Shown: positions 1 to 11,245, counted from the stretch's first letter. The stretch is DNA of 64,000 nucleotides from Muscardinus avellanarius (GCA_963383645.1 OY726560.1:27540300-27604299), one strand, 5' to 3'. A program made the numbers and translations. Notes: generated by a model from the letters alone, not told the origin.

Positions 1-828
1 GAGGCAAGGGCAGAGGCAATGGAAATGATAGAACACAGAAGAAAGAAACTGAAGATTTTAGAAGTTGTAAAGGCCTCCCATGTTTTCAGATAGTCAGAAT
101 AAATACTGTCAAAATAGCCACACTACCCAGAGCAATTCACAGATTCAGTGAAATTCCTAACAAATACTAGTCATTCTTCACAGAGCTAGAAAAAATTGAC
201 CTTAAATATTCATATACAATAACAAAAGACCCAGAATAGCCAAAGTAATTTTGAGCAAAAAGAACCACTCAGGAAGCATTGTAATACCTGATTTCAAATT
301 ATATGGCAGCGTTATAGTAACAAAAAGCATACATAGTATTGGCATATAAATAGATTTACAGAACAGAATTAAAGAAATAGAGACAGATTTATAGCCAGTT
401 GTTTTCTGACAGACATGCCTAAAACATATACTGACTAAAACAAAGCCTTTGTAATGAGTGATGTTGGAAGATCTGAATATTCATATAGAGAAGAATGAAA
501 TCAGAACTCCATCTCTCACCTTGTACAAAATCAACTCAAAATAAATAAAAGATGTATACATTAGCCCAGAAACTAAAAGTGCTAAAAGAAAACATAGGAA
601 CAACTCTCCAATGTATATGTATGGGCAAAGATTTTCTTAACAAAATTCCAAAGCTCAGGAAATGAAATCAAGAATCAATAAATGAGATGGCATCAAATAA
701 AGAGCTTCTGTACAGCAAAGGAAACAATCCAGAGCTCGAGGAGAGAGCATACACAACGGGAGAGAGTCTTTGCCAGCTAGCTATTCCTGTAATAAAGGAC
801 TAATACGTGAAACATATAAAGAACTCAA
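1..828 (+). mobile_element. Old L1 (LINE-1) ORF2 3'-region fragment
   Basis: From about position 70 the DNA follows the C-terminal part of L1 ORF2 in sense orientation, with recognisable blocks at 230-300 (AAAAGAACCACTC..., AATACCTGATTTCAAA), 340-400 and 500-560 (CAAAATCAACTCAAAATA). It carries many stops and indels, so it is a decayed, non-coding copy. The first ~60 bases are less clear. A SINE interrupts it at about 829. Confidence 0.75.
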
Positions 829-968
829 GCAAGATGTGGTGGTACATGACTATCATTCTAGTACTTCAGAAAATGAGACATGAGAATTGCAAGTTACATG
901 CCAATCTCAGCAACTTATCAGGCATTAGGCAAGTGAGAGTATCTATTTAAAAAACAACAAAAAAAGCA
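829..968 (+). mobile_element. Degraded B1-dID-like SINE
   Basis: Diverged left-monomer sequence (GTGGTGGTACATGACTATCAT, TCTCAGCAACTTATCAGGC) followed by an A-rich end, inside L1 DNA. The ID-type right half is mostly missing. It is much more diverged than other SINEs in the window, so it is an old insertion. Confidence 0.55.
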
Positions 969-984
969 TAAAAGACTAAAAATC

Positions 985-1985
985 ACACCAAACCTAGTAC
1001 TGTGTGCACATATGATCCTTTCATTCTGAACTTTGTCATATGTGATTATAATGCACAAAAATTATATTCAAATGAGCAAGTTAGCTGAATAGAAACTTCT
1101 CAAAACACAGTAGACAAATGGCCAACAAATATATGAAAAGATGTTTAACATCATGAGCAATTAAGGAAATGCAAATCAAAACTACACTGAGATTCCATTT
1201 AAATGTATTCAGAAAGCCAATCATCAATAAGTCTAACAATAATAAATGCTGGTCAGGGTAGAAATGTATAAATAAATGAGGACATAGGAATAAATGAGGA
1301 AAATAGGAATCTGCTACAGTGTTGTTGAGATTGCAAATTAGTATAGACACAAAAATACAATGTGAAGATTTTTTTCAGAAAGTTAGAAATAGATACAACA
1401 TATGATCCAGCTATGCCACTACTGGGTATCTTTCCAAAGGGATTGGGATCAGAATATCATAGTAATATATGCATACCCATGTCTATAGCAGCACAATTCA
1501 CAATAGCCAAATTTTGAATTAACCTAGGTGTCTATCAAAAGATGAATAGATTACAAAATTATAAAATAAACATATAATGGAATTCTCCTTATCAATAAAG
1601 AAGAATCAAATTATGTAATTTGAAGAAAAATGGATGAACCTGGATAACCGTATGTTAAGTGAGATTAGCCAGTCACAGAAAGTGAAGAGTCACATGTTTT
1701 CTCTCATTTATGGATGCCAGAGGACTTCAGATAATGGAGGAGAAACTCCAGTGGAGTCAAGGAGGTGGTTTAGGGAAAAGGGGTGAATCAATGATGAAAT
1801 CACTTCTACGCACATTACGTATACATGTAGAATATCAATGTCAATCTCAGTATCCTATATGGGAAAGCAGAGGAGTGTGCAGGGAGTGGGGAGAAGCACA
1901 CCAAGTACTTTGTGCATGTATGTCACTGTCACTACAAACTACATTATGATGTGAGACTATAACGCACCAAAAAGTATATAAAAAT
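985..1985 (+). mobile_element. L1 3' end: ORF2 C-terminal region and 3' UTR
   Basis: 985-1060 looks like an L1 3' UTR terminus (CATATGTGATTATAATGCAC). From 1075 L1 ORF2-derived sequence resumes: CAAATGGCCAACAAATAT, TGATCCAGCTATGCCACTACT at 1403, then the ORF2 end, and from about 1690 the 3' UTR (TTTTCTCTCATTTATGG, CTCCAGTGGAG) ending near 1965-1985 with the family terminus TGAGACTATAACGCACC. Stops are frequent, so it is dead. The two termini suggest two overlapping or nested L1 insertions. Confidence 0.75.
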
Positions 1986-2009
1986 AAAACCAATAACACA
2001 AAATTAAAA

Positions 2010-2740
2010 ATAAAGGAATACAAATGAGAAGACATATTGGCAAGGATGTGGAGAAAAAGAAGTGCGTATACACTGTTGGTGAGATTGCAAATTATAACAA
2101 CCACTATAAAAATCATATGGAGACTCCTCAAAAAACTAGAAATAAAACTGCCGTGTCTCAGCTATACTTCTCCTAAGTATCTTTCCAAAAGGAATTAAAA
2201 TTAGAGTTCTATAATAAGACATGCATACCCATATTTATAACAATAATCAAATTATGGAACCAGCCTAGGTATAAGCCACCATACAATGTAATTTTATTTA
2301 GCAATAAAGAAAAATAAAATTATTTCATTTGCAGAAAGGGAAGAAACTAAAAAATATTATGCCAAGTGAAATTAGCCAGTTTCAGGACATCAAAAGTTGT
2401 ATGTTTTTCTGTATGTAGAACTAGAAAGAAAATAGAAAAAAAAAAAGTAGAACTCCATTGTAATAATGAGTAAGACCAGTAGAATAGTGGAAGGGAACTG
2501 AAGAGAGGGTGAAAGGAAGAAAATTTTGAGGATGAAAAGAGAAAAAATAATATGCTCTTATATGAATGCATTACTTTTAACCTTTTAAGCATGTACAGAA
2601 AAGGAGGAAAGGGGTAGCGGGATGGGATTAGAAGAAACCACACAAAGATGATATGTGCATATAAGAATGTATCACTTTGAGCCTCACTGTGATATATAAT
2701 TATATTATACCAATGAAATTCTAAAAAGTAACCTTGGATA
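2010..2740 (+). mobile_element. L1 3' end fragment (second copy)
   Basis: Sense L1 sequence restarts with the block GGCAAGGATGTGGAGAAAAAG at 2039 and CACTGTTGGTGAGATTGCAA, passes through the ORF2 end, and finishes in 3' UTR with ATGATATGTGCATATAAG and TATACCAATGAAATTC near 2720. It is an independent, decayed copy directly downstream of the previous one. Confidence 0.7.
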
Positions 2741-4108
2741 ATATTTATCAGAACATGGATTACTCAGGGAATTAGGAAAGCCTGCAGAAAGGTAATGGAA
2801 ATAAAATATGAGGAAATTTTCCATGACCGTGATGATATAATTGTTTTGTATCTGATTTTGGATGGTGATAGGTAGGTGGACAGAATTTCAAAAATCAACA
2901 AAATAAAAATATGAGAACTTTGCATTTTACTATATATAAATATGTCAAGAAATATTAAAGAAACATAAATGTCATAATATTTTATTTTTTGGTTAGGTTC
3001 TGAAATGGCCAATTAAATCCATTTATTTGTTTTGGTTTTGCTGTCCTTAGACAAACATGATACATGACACTAATGGTTTTTTGTCTTGCTTGAACTATAC
3101 CTAATATATATTTAAGTAGTCTTGATAATATTATAGTGTCAGGCAAATCTAAAATGGGATTTAATTGATGTTCATCCGTTTTGTAATTTTTCAGAAGTTA
3201 ATTCATCTATAGCCAACAGTTTTTGTGTGTTTAATGCAACAAATACTTGTTGAGTGCCTACTATGTGACAAATGTTTTTATGAGACCACTATATATCAGT
3301 ATACAGACAAAATTCTCTGCTATTTTGGAGTTCACAGTCTTTAATTTGTTTTGTCTAGTATAGTTAGCCGTTTTATGGTACCACCTTCTCTCTCAAATTG
3401 TAAAGCTGGACTTACCCAGAGATCTTTCTTAAATTTCTTTTTTATCTACATTATTATAGTTATATTATTGATTTTCATCTCACAAAAACCAATATTCATT
3501 AATGGATGACTTCCAAATAATAGCCACATTAATCTCCCCAGAGAGCACTAGACTCTTATCTAATTTTCAACTTGACTTTTATAATTGAATATCTAATAAG
3601 TATCTTAAGAATTTAAAATTAGAGTGACCAAGAATCCCAGTGTTCCGAGGAAAATCTTTATTAGTAATATCATCTAAGCCTCATTATATAATGTTTTGTT
3701 TCAACTTCAAACATATTTTTATTTAGATAATATATGCATATATATTCTATCTAAATAGTCCTCTTAATTTACTATTCAATTCAATTTCATACATAGTAAT
3801 AGTGACAAATCAATTTACCCAAACACTCAGTCCAAAAAAATGTGTTTTATTTTATTATTTTATTATACTCTGTCAAAAAACTATCAACTGTGGTTTCAAA
3901 ATATCTGTCAAATATATCACATACCACAATCACTTAAAGTTTCTAATACTGACATATTTATAAACTGGTCTTAATTCTTCAAATTTTATAGCCATATGTT
4001 ACCAAGGTGAAGTTATTGACATGTAAACAAAATGTTCCATCTTATAACTTCCCAACATACATGATTCCCAATCATGCTCATTCCTAATTGAGCATGAGAT
4101 TCAAATTT
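2741..4108. other. Mostly unassigned AT-rich DNA
   Basis: I see no gene and no clear young repeat here, apart from the L2-like piece at 3230-3345 listed separately. Open frames are short and stop-limited. Confidence 0.5.
3230..3345 (-). mobile_element. L2 fragment
   Basis: AACAAATACTTGTTGAGTGC followed by CTACTATGTGACAAATGTTTT is the reverse complement of the L2 3' end (canonical ...GTAGGCGCTCAATAAATATTTGTTG). It trails off into GGAGTTCACAGTC, matching the L2 'GGAGCTTACAGTC' block. Ancient mammalian repeat. Confidence 0.65.
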
Positions 4109-4121
4109 AAATCTATAATAT
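4109..4121 (+). repeat. Left target-site duplication of chimeric L1 copy 1
   Basis: AAATCTATAATAT at 4109-4121 is repeated exactly at 6829-6841 just after the element's A-rich tail. A 13-bp duplication is typical of L1 endonuclease-primed insertion. Confidence 0.8.
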
Positions 4122-4799
4122 CTCATACCCCACTACTCCTTTACTGGGTTGTATCACAGAGTCTCCGACCCAGAGAGTCGATAGAGGCTGCTTTAGAATG
4201 TGGGGGGTGCCAGGTTACACGTTCTCCTATGGTGTGATATCTCTGCCACTGCCACTCCCCCACTGGGTCAAGTCCCTGGGAGTACAGTACTGGGATGTCT
4301 CCTTTGTGGCCCGCAATTTGACTCACTGTTCTTGAGTATGCAGATGTAGCTGTACTGGATTCGGTGAATTCTCTGCTGCTGCCACCAGTGGCAATATGGC
4401 GCCGCTGCCACGCCCTCGGTCGTGAGGCTGGCGTATTTCTTCTTGGTTTTGATTTCCAGTCTGAATCCCTGCGGTGTATGCTGAGCTCAGCCACTGGGAG
4501 CTTTAGATTTTACCTGCGGCGAGAAATCCTGCCTGGCTGTTCCGCAGTGGCTCACCTCTGCTTGCTATAGCCGTCCGGTGAATTTGCCGCTACCGCCGGC
4601 AGTATGGCACTGCTGCCACGTCCTCGGGTGTGAGGCCAGTTATCTCCTCTGCGGCTCTGAGCTCTGTTCTCAGTCCGCTTTCTCTCTGGAGCCTGGTGAT
4701 TTTTTTGTTTCTCTGGTGATGGTGTTTTCTGGCTATGAAAGGCGCTGATTTTGTGGTAATGGAGATTGGTTGTTAGCGGGGCTCTTAAGCCCCACTTTT
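4119..4799 (-). promoter_or_regulatory. Inverted L1 5' UTR segment (inactive promoter relic)
   Basis: GC-rich, CpG-containing block in otherwise AT-rich DNA. Read on the minus strand it matches the 5' UTR of the intact copy, including the region with the CGCCATATTGCC motif. Being inverted, it points away from ORF1 and would drive transcription leftwards, if at all. Confidence 0.75.
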
Positions 4800-4838
4800 C
4801 AAGGGAAGAACCCAGAGAAGGCACAAACTTCCGAAATC

Positions 4839-5757
4839 ATGGGAAAGAGGAATAATACTGGAGCAATGAATGCCCACAACCCCACAATACCAGAACCCGA
4901 TAAAACAGAAAATCAGAGATTTCTAGAAGATCAAATCAGGAAAATAACTGTAGAAATAATAGAGGTGCTTTGAAAAGAACTCAGAGAGAGCCAAAAAGAG
5001 ATAAAGGATGCAATTAATGAAGTAAAGGCCTCAATTCAAGGCACAAACAACCGATTAGAACACATGGAGAACAGAATCTCGCTCTTAGAAGATGATCATT
5101 CCAAAAATGAACGCATAGTTTCTAATCTAGGAAAAAAAAATCCGACAGCAGGAATCTGATATTGAAGAAATATGGACCCGTTTTAAGAGAGCTAACCTAA
5201 GAATAATTGGAATAGAGGAGGGAAAAGAAAGTGAAACCAAAGGGATCAACAATCTCTTCAAGGAAGTAATAGCAGAAAATTTTCCAAACATAGAGCAAGA
5301 GGTTGATACACAGGTCCAGGAAACTTATAGAACTCCCTTTAGACAGGATTCGAGAAGAGGATCCCCACGCCACATAATTGTCAAAATGACCAATGTGGAA
5401 GCCAAGCAGAGAATCTTAAAGGCAACAAAAACAAAGGGCCAAGTGACATTCAGAGGCAAACCAATTAGAATCACTCCAGACTTCCCAAAACAAGTCATGA
5501 GAGCCAGAAGGGCTTGGAGTAACATATTCCAAACTCTGAAAGAAAACAACTTCCAGCCAAAAATTTCCTACCCAGAAAAACTTTCTATCAAATTAGATGG
5601 AGAAATAAGAAGCTTCCACAACAAACAGAAACTGAAGGAATTTTTGTCTTCAAAACCAGCACTAGAGAAAATACTCAAAGAGATTAACTACAAAGAAGAA
5701 ATAGGTAACACACACCAGAACCAGAGAAACAAGAGTTTCCACCCAACAGTCAACTAA
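4839..5757 (+). pseudogene. L1 ORF1 pseudogene (copy 1)
   Basis: Aligns along its full length with the intact ORF1 at 22450-23367. It starts at the same ATGGGAAAGAGG and ends at the equivalent stop. Two defects are visible: an in-frame TGA at 4971-4973, where the intact copy has CGA (Arg), and a one-base insertion in the A-run at about 5130-5141 that shifts the frame. The 3' part reopens from 5386 and encodes the RRM end and C-terminal domain with the conserved KGKPIRIT, RRAWSNIF and ISYPEKLS blocks. It cannot make a full RNA-binding protein. The intact copy shows the damage occurred after divergence from a functional ancestor. Confidence 0.9.
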
Positions 5758-5841
5758 GATTGGTTATCTGTGGAGATTCATTACTTATGTTAGTCTTTTA
5801 CCTATCTCTAAATGGTATTGTTTGCCTTTATTGTTGTTAAT

Positions 5842-6475
5842 TTTTAGGATTTCTAGTTGGAATATTAATATACCTTCAGATATAGCATTTGGAAATATTT
5901 TATCCCATTCTATTAGTAACTGTTAACTCTGTTTACATTGTCTTTGGATATACATTTTTTTTTTTTTAGGGAGTTTGTATACTCTTCTGTTGCCTGTGCC
6001 ACTGAAATCATATACAAGAAATCACTGCCAATTTCAGTGTTGTGAGGTTTTATGACCCAGATTTTCTCCTAAAAGTTTATAGTCTTAAGATTTATATTTA
6101 GGTCTTTTATCTATTTTGAGTTAATATTTGTATATGGGATTAGGTAAGGGTCCAACTTTATTCTTTTCCATGTAAATATTATGTTTCAACAATATTTAGT
6201 TAAAATATTATTATTTCTACCACCAAATATTCGTGGAAACTTTGTCAAAAATAACTTGACAATATAGGGAAGAATTTAGCTCTAGGCTTTTATTTAACTC
6301 CAATGGTTTATATATCTGCCTTTAGAATAGTACTACACTGTTTCAATTATTGTAGCTTTATATGGTTTGAAATCAGAAAATATATATCTTCTAGCTTTGT
6401 TCTTTTTCAAGATCGTTTTGGGTATCTAGAGTCCATATTCCATATTAGGATAGAGTTTTTTTCTGAAAAATAAAT
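5842..6475 (-). mobile_element. Antisense L1 ORF2 passenger inside chimeric element copy 1
   Basis: Blocks such as TGCCTGTGCCACTGAAATCA, TCTATTTTGAGTTAATATTTG, TGGGATTAGGTAAGGGTCCAA, TTGTAGCTTTATATGGTTTGA and TAGCTTTGTTCTTTTTCAAG are the reverse complement of an older L1 (L1M-type) ORF2. The same segment, with the same boundaries, occurs in the second copy at about 23452-24085, so it is part of the element and not a later insertion. Confidence 0.82.
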
Positions 6476-6828
6476 ATATAAATATATGATAGTTTCACCT
6501 AAAAAAATAGAAAAAAAATTCTCTGGTAAGAAAGAAAGTAAAAAGAAATATTGAAATGTTATCTTTAAGTCATCAAAAGCTTGGTATCAGACAAATGAAA
6601 CTGTTATGTGAGATTATCATTTTTAAGTTTGGATAAATTGCTATAATACTAGATGTCAACCACTAAGCCAAGCATGGGAGGGAGGGATGGGGAGAGAATG
6701 GAGTGGGGATCGGGTGGGGGCTTACTGGGCGATGTGTGCATGTATGTCTACAAAAGTTTGTATCCCACTATGATGTATGAATACAGTGCACCAATAAAAA
6801 AATAAATTAAAAAAAATAAAAAATAAAT

Positions 6829-6841
6829 AAATCTATAATAT
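6829..6841 (+). repeat. Right target-site duplication of chimeric L1 copy 1
   Basis: Exact 13-bp copy of 4109-4121, immediately after the tail (AAATAAATAAATC...). Confidence 0.8.
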
Positions 6842-6927
6842 GCTTTCTACATAAGTTAGCCAATGCCTATCTCCGAGTCAACTTTCTGCAGCTATGTGCT
6901 TTACTTGGCTTTTATAAAACATGATAT

Positions 6928-7135
6928 TTGCTTCACATGGTGGTGCATGCTTGTAATCCCACTGCTTGGGAGGCGGAGACAGGAGGATCACGCAGTTTCA
7001 AAGCCAGTCTCACAGGCTTAAGAGACCCTGTTTCCAAATTTAAAAAATATACATATAAAACAGGTCTGGAAGTGTAGCCAGGAGGTAGAAGGGCTTCCAG
7101 GAACCCCAGTACCACCAAAAAATAAATGAATAAAT
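6928..7135 (+). mobile_element. B1-dID SINE, subtype with GGCTTCCAGGAACCCC right arm
   Basis: Left monomer CACATGGTGGTGCATGCTTG, then GGCTTAAGAGACCCTG, then the right arm GAAGTGTAGCCAGGAGGTAGAAGGGCTTCC. Flanked by a 12-bp duplication AAAACATGAYAT (6916-6927 and 7136-7147, one mismatch). Confidence 0.9.
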
Positions 7136-7406
7136 AAAACATGACATCCTTGTTGTTCCTCAATTATATCCTTCATAATTTTAAACATACTGTCAACATT
7201 TCTAGAAATGCTCTCCTTTCAAATTTCTAATGCTGGCTTTCTTTCCTTCATGAACATTTTTATTCAAGAATTATCTTGGTTAGAAAAAAAATGCCCAATA
7301 AAAGGTGTTCACTACACATTGGTTCATATTTAGAGACTTAGAGATTATCTCCCTCTCCAAATATATACCAAGACTTGCAAGATAAAAATCTGGGATTACA
7401 AAAAAA

Positions 7407-7608
7407 AAAAAATGCTGGGATTACAAGTGTGCGCCACCACGCCCAGCTATTTTATTTTTATTTGTCATATTGGGGATGGAACCCAGGGGTATTCCACTTT
7501 GGAGCAGATGGCCTCACTAAGCAGCTGAGCCTGGACAGGAACCTGTAATCCTTCTGTCTCCACTTCCCAAGTACTGGGATTGTAAGGGTGCACCATCATG
7601 CCCAGCTT
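7407..7608 (-). mobile_element. Two adjacent SINE pieces
   Basis: 7411-7446 is only the head of one SINE (TGCTGGGATTACAAGTGTGC...). 7470-7607 is a more complete copy (GGGGATGGAACCCAGGGGTA ... ACTGGGATTGTAAGGGTGC). Both are on the minus strand. The first is preceded by a run of A. Confidence 0.8.
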
Positions 7609-8155
7609 AAGGAATTTCTTTAAATTCAGCATTCCTCAGTTGTGAAACAGACAATCATGTAACATCTATTAGCTCACCTCTGCTTTGCTCCCAAGAATCT
7701 TGAGGGGTTAAAGAAATGATGCAAATAAACAGCTCATGCTTGCTGCTGTACTGTGAGTAATCTAATTTATAAACCCACTTGGGTTCATTGACTATTTATC
7801 AGATGATCCTATATAAGTGGAATAAGCCAGGCTAGAAGTCATCGCTTAACCACTGCTTGGGAACTGATTAGCTGCTGATCAGTTTTGTCAGAAATTGGAG
7901 GATTCCTTTTTCTAAACTCTTCAATTATTTTCCGTCTTTGTAAAAGTACCATATTCCATATTTCCATAAGATTCTTCATAGTTGTTTCTACCAACATATG
8001 ACTCTTCTCGTTAGATCCCTTACAATTCCATTTAAGTTCAAAAGATCTGAACTCAGTCTAAGAAAATAATGTCACATATCACTTCACATTCTCTGCCACA
8101 ATTTTTTCTTGAGTACATTTCTATCATTCATTAGTAAAACCTGTTAATCTTTCTC

Positions 8156-8160
8156 TCTGT

Positions 8161-8213
<53 letters not shown>
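8156..8213 (+). repeat. (GT)n microsatellite
   Basis: Long uninterrupted GT tract attached to the 3' (tail) side of the adjacent minus-strand SINE. It probably grew from that tail. Confidence 0.95.
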
Positions 8214-8218
<5 letters not shown>

Positions 8219-8395
8219 GGGGATCGAACCCAGGGGCATCCTACCTTTGATCTATACCCCCAGCCCTGTTTTATTCTTTATTTTGAAACAAGGTCTCACT
8301 AAGTTGCTGAAGCTGGCCTGGAACCTGTGATCCCTCTATCTCAACCTACCAAGTACTCAGATTACAGTGGTTAGTACTCTGCCCAATTTCAACTC
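8214..8395 (-). mobile_element. B1-dID SINE
   Basis: TTACTGGGGATCGAACCCAGG, the A-rich linker complement TTTATTTTGAAACAAGG, TCACTAAGTTGCTGAAGCTGG, ending near CTGCCCA. Right arm and left monomer are both present on the minus strand. Confidence 0.85.
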
Positions 8396-8488
8396 ATTTC
8401 AACTATTTTATCCATAATGATTTAGAATAACTGGTTAATTTCTCCTCTTATGATCACTCTGTGAAAATAAGTCTCTTCTTATTCTGCA

Positions 8489-8490
<2 letters not shown>

Positions 8491-8545
<55 letters not shown>

Positions 8546-8640
8546 ATATATATATACATATATATATTTGCAGAATATATTTATATATATTTATTTATAT
8601 ATATATATATATATATGTATTTATTTATATATATATTTAT
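8491..8640 (+). repeat. (TA)n-rich microsatellite
   Basis: Alternating TA with short TGTG and TTTA interruptions, directly adjoining the tail side of the next SINE. The short open frames here are purely low complexity and not coding. Confidence 0.95.
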
Positions 8641-8848
8641 TTATTTTGAGGTACTGGGAATTGAACCCAGGGGCATTCTACCTCCAAGCTACACTCCCAG
8701 CCCTATTTTTTATACTTTATTTTAAACCAGGGTCTCAGTAAGTTGCAGAGGGCCTCACTAAGTAGCTGGGACTGGCTGCAAACTTGCAATCCTCCTATTT
8801 CAGCCTCTCAAGTACTGAGATTACAAGCATGCGCTGCCACACCCGGCT
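8641..8848 (-). mobile_element. B1-dID SINE
   Basis: GTACTGGGAATTGAACCCAGG through CCTCAGTAAG-type middle to GCATGCGCTGCCACACCCGGCT. Likely duplicated flanks (CTGCAAACAT near 8485 and CTGCAAATAT at 8849) enclose both the SINE and the TA tract. Confidence 0.88.
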
Positions 8849-9155
8849 CTGCAAATATTTTTTTTTATTTATATTTACATTCCCAATTCTCTTTCCCAAA
8901 GTTCTTTAGTAACTACCACTTATTTTGTGTCTACTGTGTAAAGGAATGCCCATTTCATTTTCAATACATTAAATATATACTATGTCTCTATGTAGTAGAT
9001 ATTAATTATACTTTAGTTTTTCAATTTGAGAACTTTTCATAGAAACATGTAATTACTAAGTAGATGAAGCAAGACTCAAAATTTCTTGAATTGCAATGTT
9101 CAAGTTTGCATCATTGTATAATTAACACTTATAAGAACCAGACAGTATCATGCAC

Positions 9156-9250
9156 TTCATATAAATGAGAAATCTGGGCCTCAGAGATACTAAAAATTGT
9201 CCATACTCAGAGATGAGATTTGATTTCTTTTTATAAAATTTCAGACATTT
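9156..9250 (+). mobile_element. Possible MIR fragment
   Basis: GAGAAATCTGGGCCTCAGAGA and the following AATTGTCC..CTCAGAGATGAG resemble the MIR 'gaaactgaggc..agagag' and 'cagagctgggatt' blocks. Short and diverged. Confidence 0.4.
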
Positions 9251-9699
9251 TATATATTTGCTACTCAATTAGAGATTTAAAGGTAAAAGAATGGGTAAAG
9301 ATTTTCATGACTGCATTTTTATGCAAAAAGGAATAGATAGGACTCAAAAATGAATCTTATGTACCAAGATTTTAGGCCTAGTATATGGATGACAGGGACA
9401 GGTTTAAGTGGAAGACTGTATGAGGTTCATATGTCAGGTCATGTTTTAATTATTATAAATATGAGGCAATGACAAGGATTTTAGGAAAGATTTTAACTAC
9501 CAATTTAGGCTAATTTCAGTATAAAGTCCAAAGATGTTTGCACCAAATGGTTACTGAGCTAACTTAATTGACAGAAAGTCTGTTTAATTTCTCACATTCT
9601 GACACACATCTGTCAATCAAATTAAGTACTCGTTAACACTAAGTACTGCAAAGTAAGACAATCTTATTTGTTGAGTGTACTGGGGAGATAAGAAAGAAA

Positions 9700-9965
9700 T
9701 TGCAATATTGATTCATTAATTTAATAAGCAAGCATTGATTATCTATGATGTGTAGAATGCTGTAATAAACAACTGTTAAACATTGAAAAGCAAAGCATAC
9801 ATTTTAGAAAGGGAGACACTGAATTTATAAATATATTTATAAATAGCAATACATACAGTACTGTGAAGGAAATAAACACAAGGTCATGCTGAATAGTAAT
9901 TATAATGCTTTGCACATGGGGAGTGAGGGGACTTTTTTGATTCTTAGTCAGGAAATTCTTCTTTG
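9700..9965 (-). mobile_element. L2 fragment
   Basis: ATTCATTAATTTAATAAGCAAGC...GATTATCTATGATGTGTAG, then GGGAGACACTGAATTTATAAA and ACTGTGAAGGAAATAAACACA. These follow the antisense L2 3' end in order (..tattgagcaccta.., ..gggagacagac.., ..gctgtgaaggaaaa..). Confidence 0.65.
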
Positions 9966-10002
9966 GACACTTGACAGCTAAGTAAAGTTTAGAAGACTGA
10001 TC

Positions 10003-10050
10003 TATCTATCTATCTATCTGTCTATCATCTATCATCTACCTACTTATCTC
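10003..10050 (+). repeat. (ATCT)n simple repeat
   Basis: Tandem ATCT/TATC units with minor interruptions (CTGTCTATCATC). Confidence 0.95.
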
Positions 10051-10249
10051 GAATCCAAGAAAGCACATTCTCCAAAGAAAACCAAAATGTGCAAAAACCT
10101 AAGGCTGGAAATCTTAGTATATTTCATAACTGACTAAAAACTAGAATTGTAAGATGCTATTTTAAACCTATAATGGCTTAAAAATATGTTGTTATTTATA
10201 GGTCAGTCCCAAGAAACTACTATCCTATTTAGTTGTCTTGTTGGTGCCA

Positions 10250-10655
10250 GATGGAGATGGTTCTATGTGTTGAATACGGTTTGTCCCTTCTGAATATCAT
10301 GTTGAAATTTGGTACTCAAAATAACACTGTTGAGAGGAGGTGGGACCTTTACAAGGTAATTATATCCTCCTGAAGAAAAATTAATATCCTCCTTGTAGAA
10401 TTCTCATGGAACTGGGCTAGTTACCACGAGACTTGATTGATACAAAGCGAGATTGCCATCATGTCTCTTTCACAGGTGCCACTTCCCTTTCCATTTTTCC
10501 ACCATGAGTTGATGCAGCATGTAGCTCTCCCAAATGTTGCTACCACATCTTGGAGTTTTCATCCAATAAAATTATAATACAAAATAAATGTCATTTCTTT
10601 AAACATTATCCAGTCTAAGGGGTTCTGTTTCAACAACAGAAAACTAAGACAACAG
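10250..10655 (+). mobile_element. MaLR-type LTR (MST/MLT1-like)
   Basis: Ordered matches to mammalian MaLR LTRs: ATGTTGAAATTTGGTACTC, GGAGGTGGGACCTTT, GAACTGGGCTAGTTACCACGAG, GCCACTTCCCTTTCC, CACCATGAG, the poly(A) signal AATAAA at about 10565, TTATCCAGTCTAAGG, and the end AACAGAAAACTAAGACAACA. No internal retroviral sequence is attached, so it is a solo LTR. Confidence 0.72.
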
Positions 10656-10719
10656 GTACCATGTTCAGGCTAAATATATTGTCTGTGTTATCATGTTCTA
10701 GCATCTTCATTGCCTCCAT

Positions 10720-10858
10720 TACCTTATAATCTAGACAATGAAAGAGAAAGGAATGAGGCTTAGAGGATTTTGTGAGAGTTTAATTAGATAATTCACATCA
10801 AGTCTTTAGCAAAATGCCTGGTGTGTAGTAATTTTCAATAAATGTTTATTATTGCTTA
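10720..10858 (+). mobile_element. MIR fragment
   Basis: TGTGAGAGTTTAATTAGATAAT, TTAGCAAAATGCCTGGTGTG and TTTTCAATAAATGTTTATTATTG follow the 3' half of MIR in sense orientation. Confidence 0.75.
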
Positions 10859-11245
10859 GTGTAAAATGTTTGTTCTGTTTATAAGCAAAACATTTCTATA
10901 GCCATATTGTACCAATTTATACAAAACTCTCTACTCTTTTCCTAATTAGAACAAAATGCATTGAAACTGTTCTTTGAACATTAGGCCAAACTGTCTTCTT
11001 CATATATAAAAGCTAGATTAGGATATATAAATCCCTACTACAGAAAAAAAGCCCCCAAATCTGTATTTATGCCTCTATTATCTTTTAACTCCATGATAAT
11101 TTTACATTAACACACACAAAATTTGGAAAACTATATTCTATAATTGTATACATAGTTAATTGGGCTTTAATGAAATAAAAATCCTAGTGTAAAAAGAAAA
11201 ATGAATTTCTACCTAACAGTAGTTCAATATTTGTGAAGGTATGTG

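Larger units (their letters stand above)
4122..6828 (+). mobile_element. Chimeric ORF1-only L1, copy 1, 5' UTR inverted by twin priming
   Basis: Same layout as the intact element at 21657-24418, but rearranged. About 4119-4799 is the reverse complement of that element's 5' UTR (equivalent to about 21684-22363). From 4800 (CAAGGGAAGAACCCAG) the sequence runs in sense: ORF1, the antisense ORF2-derived block, a linker, then the L1 3' UTR (GGGAGGGATGGGGAGAG, GATGTGTGCATGTATGTC, CAGTGCACCAATAAA) and an A-rich tail. Roughly 50-60 bases of 5' UTR next to the junction are missing and only about 27 bases of the extreme 5' end are absent, so the source RNA was nearly full length. Inversion of the 5' part with a junction deletion is the classic twin-priming outcome. 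The 13-bp duplication confirms one retrotransposition event. No sense ORF2 exists. Confidence 0.88.

Noticed and set aside
1710..2131. Open frames of 79-94 codons on both strands
   Set aside because: They lie in L1 3' UTR sequence and have no protein family signature.
4141..4824. Frames of up to 117 codons at the left of the first chimeric L1
   Set aside because: They read through the inverted GC-rich L1 5' UTR, where low stop-codon density explains their length. The same holds for 21648-22435.
8461..8741. Ile/Tyr-rich 'peptides'
   Set aside because: Translations of a (TA)n microsatellite and a SINE.
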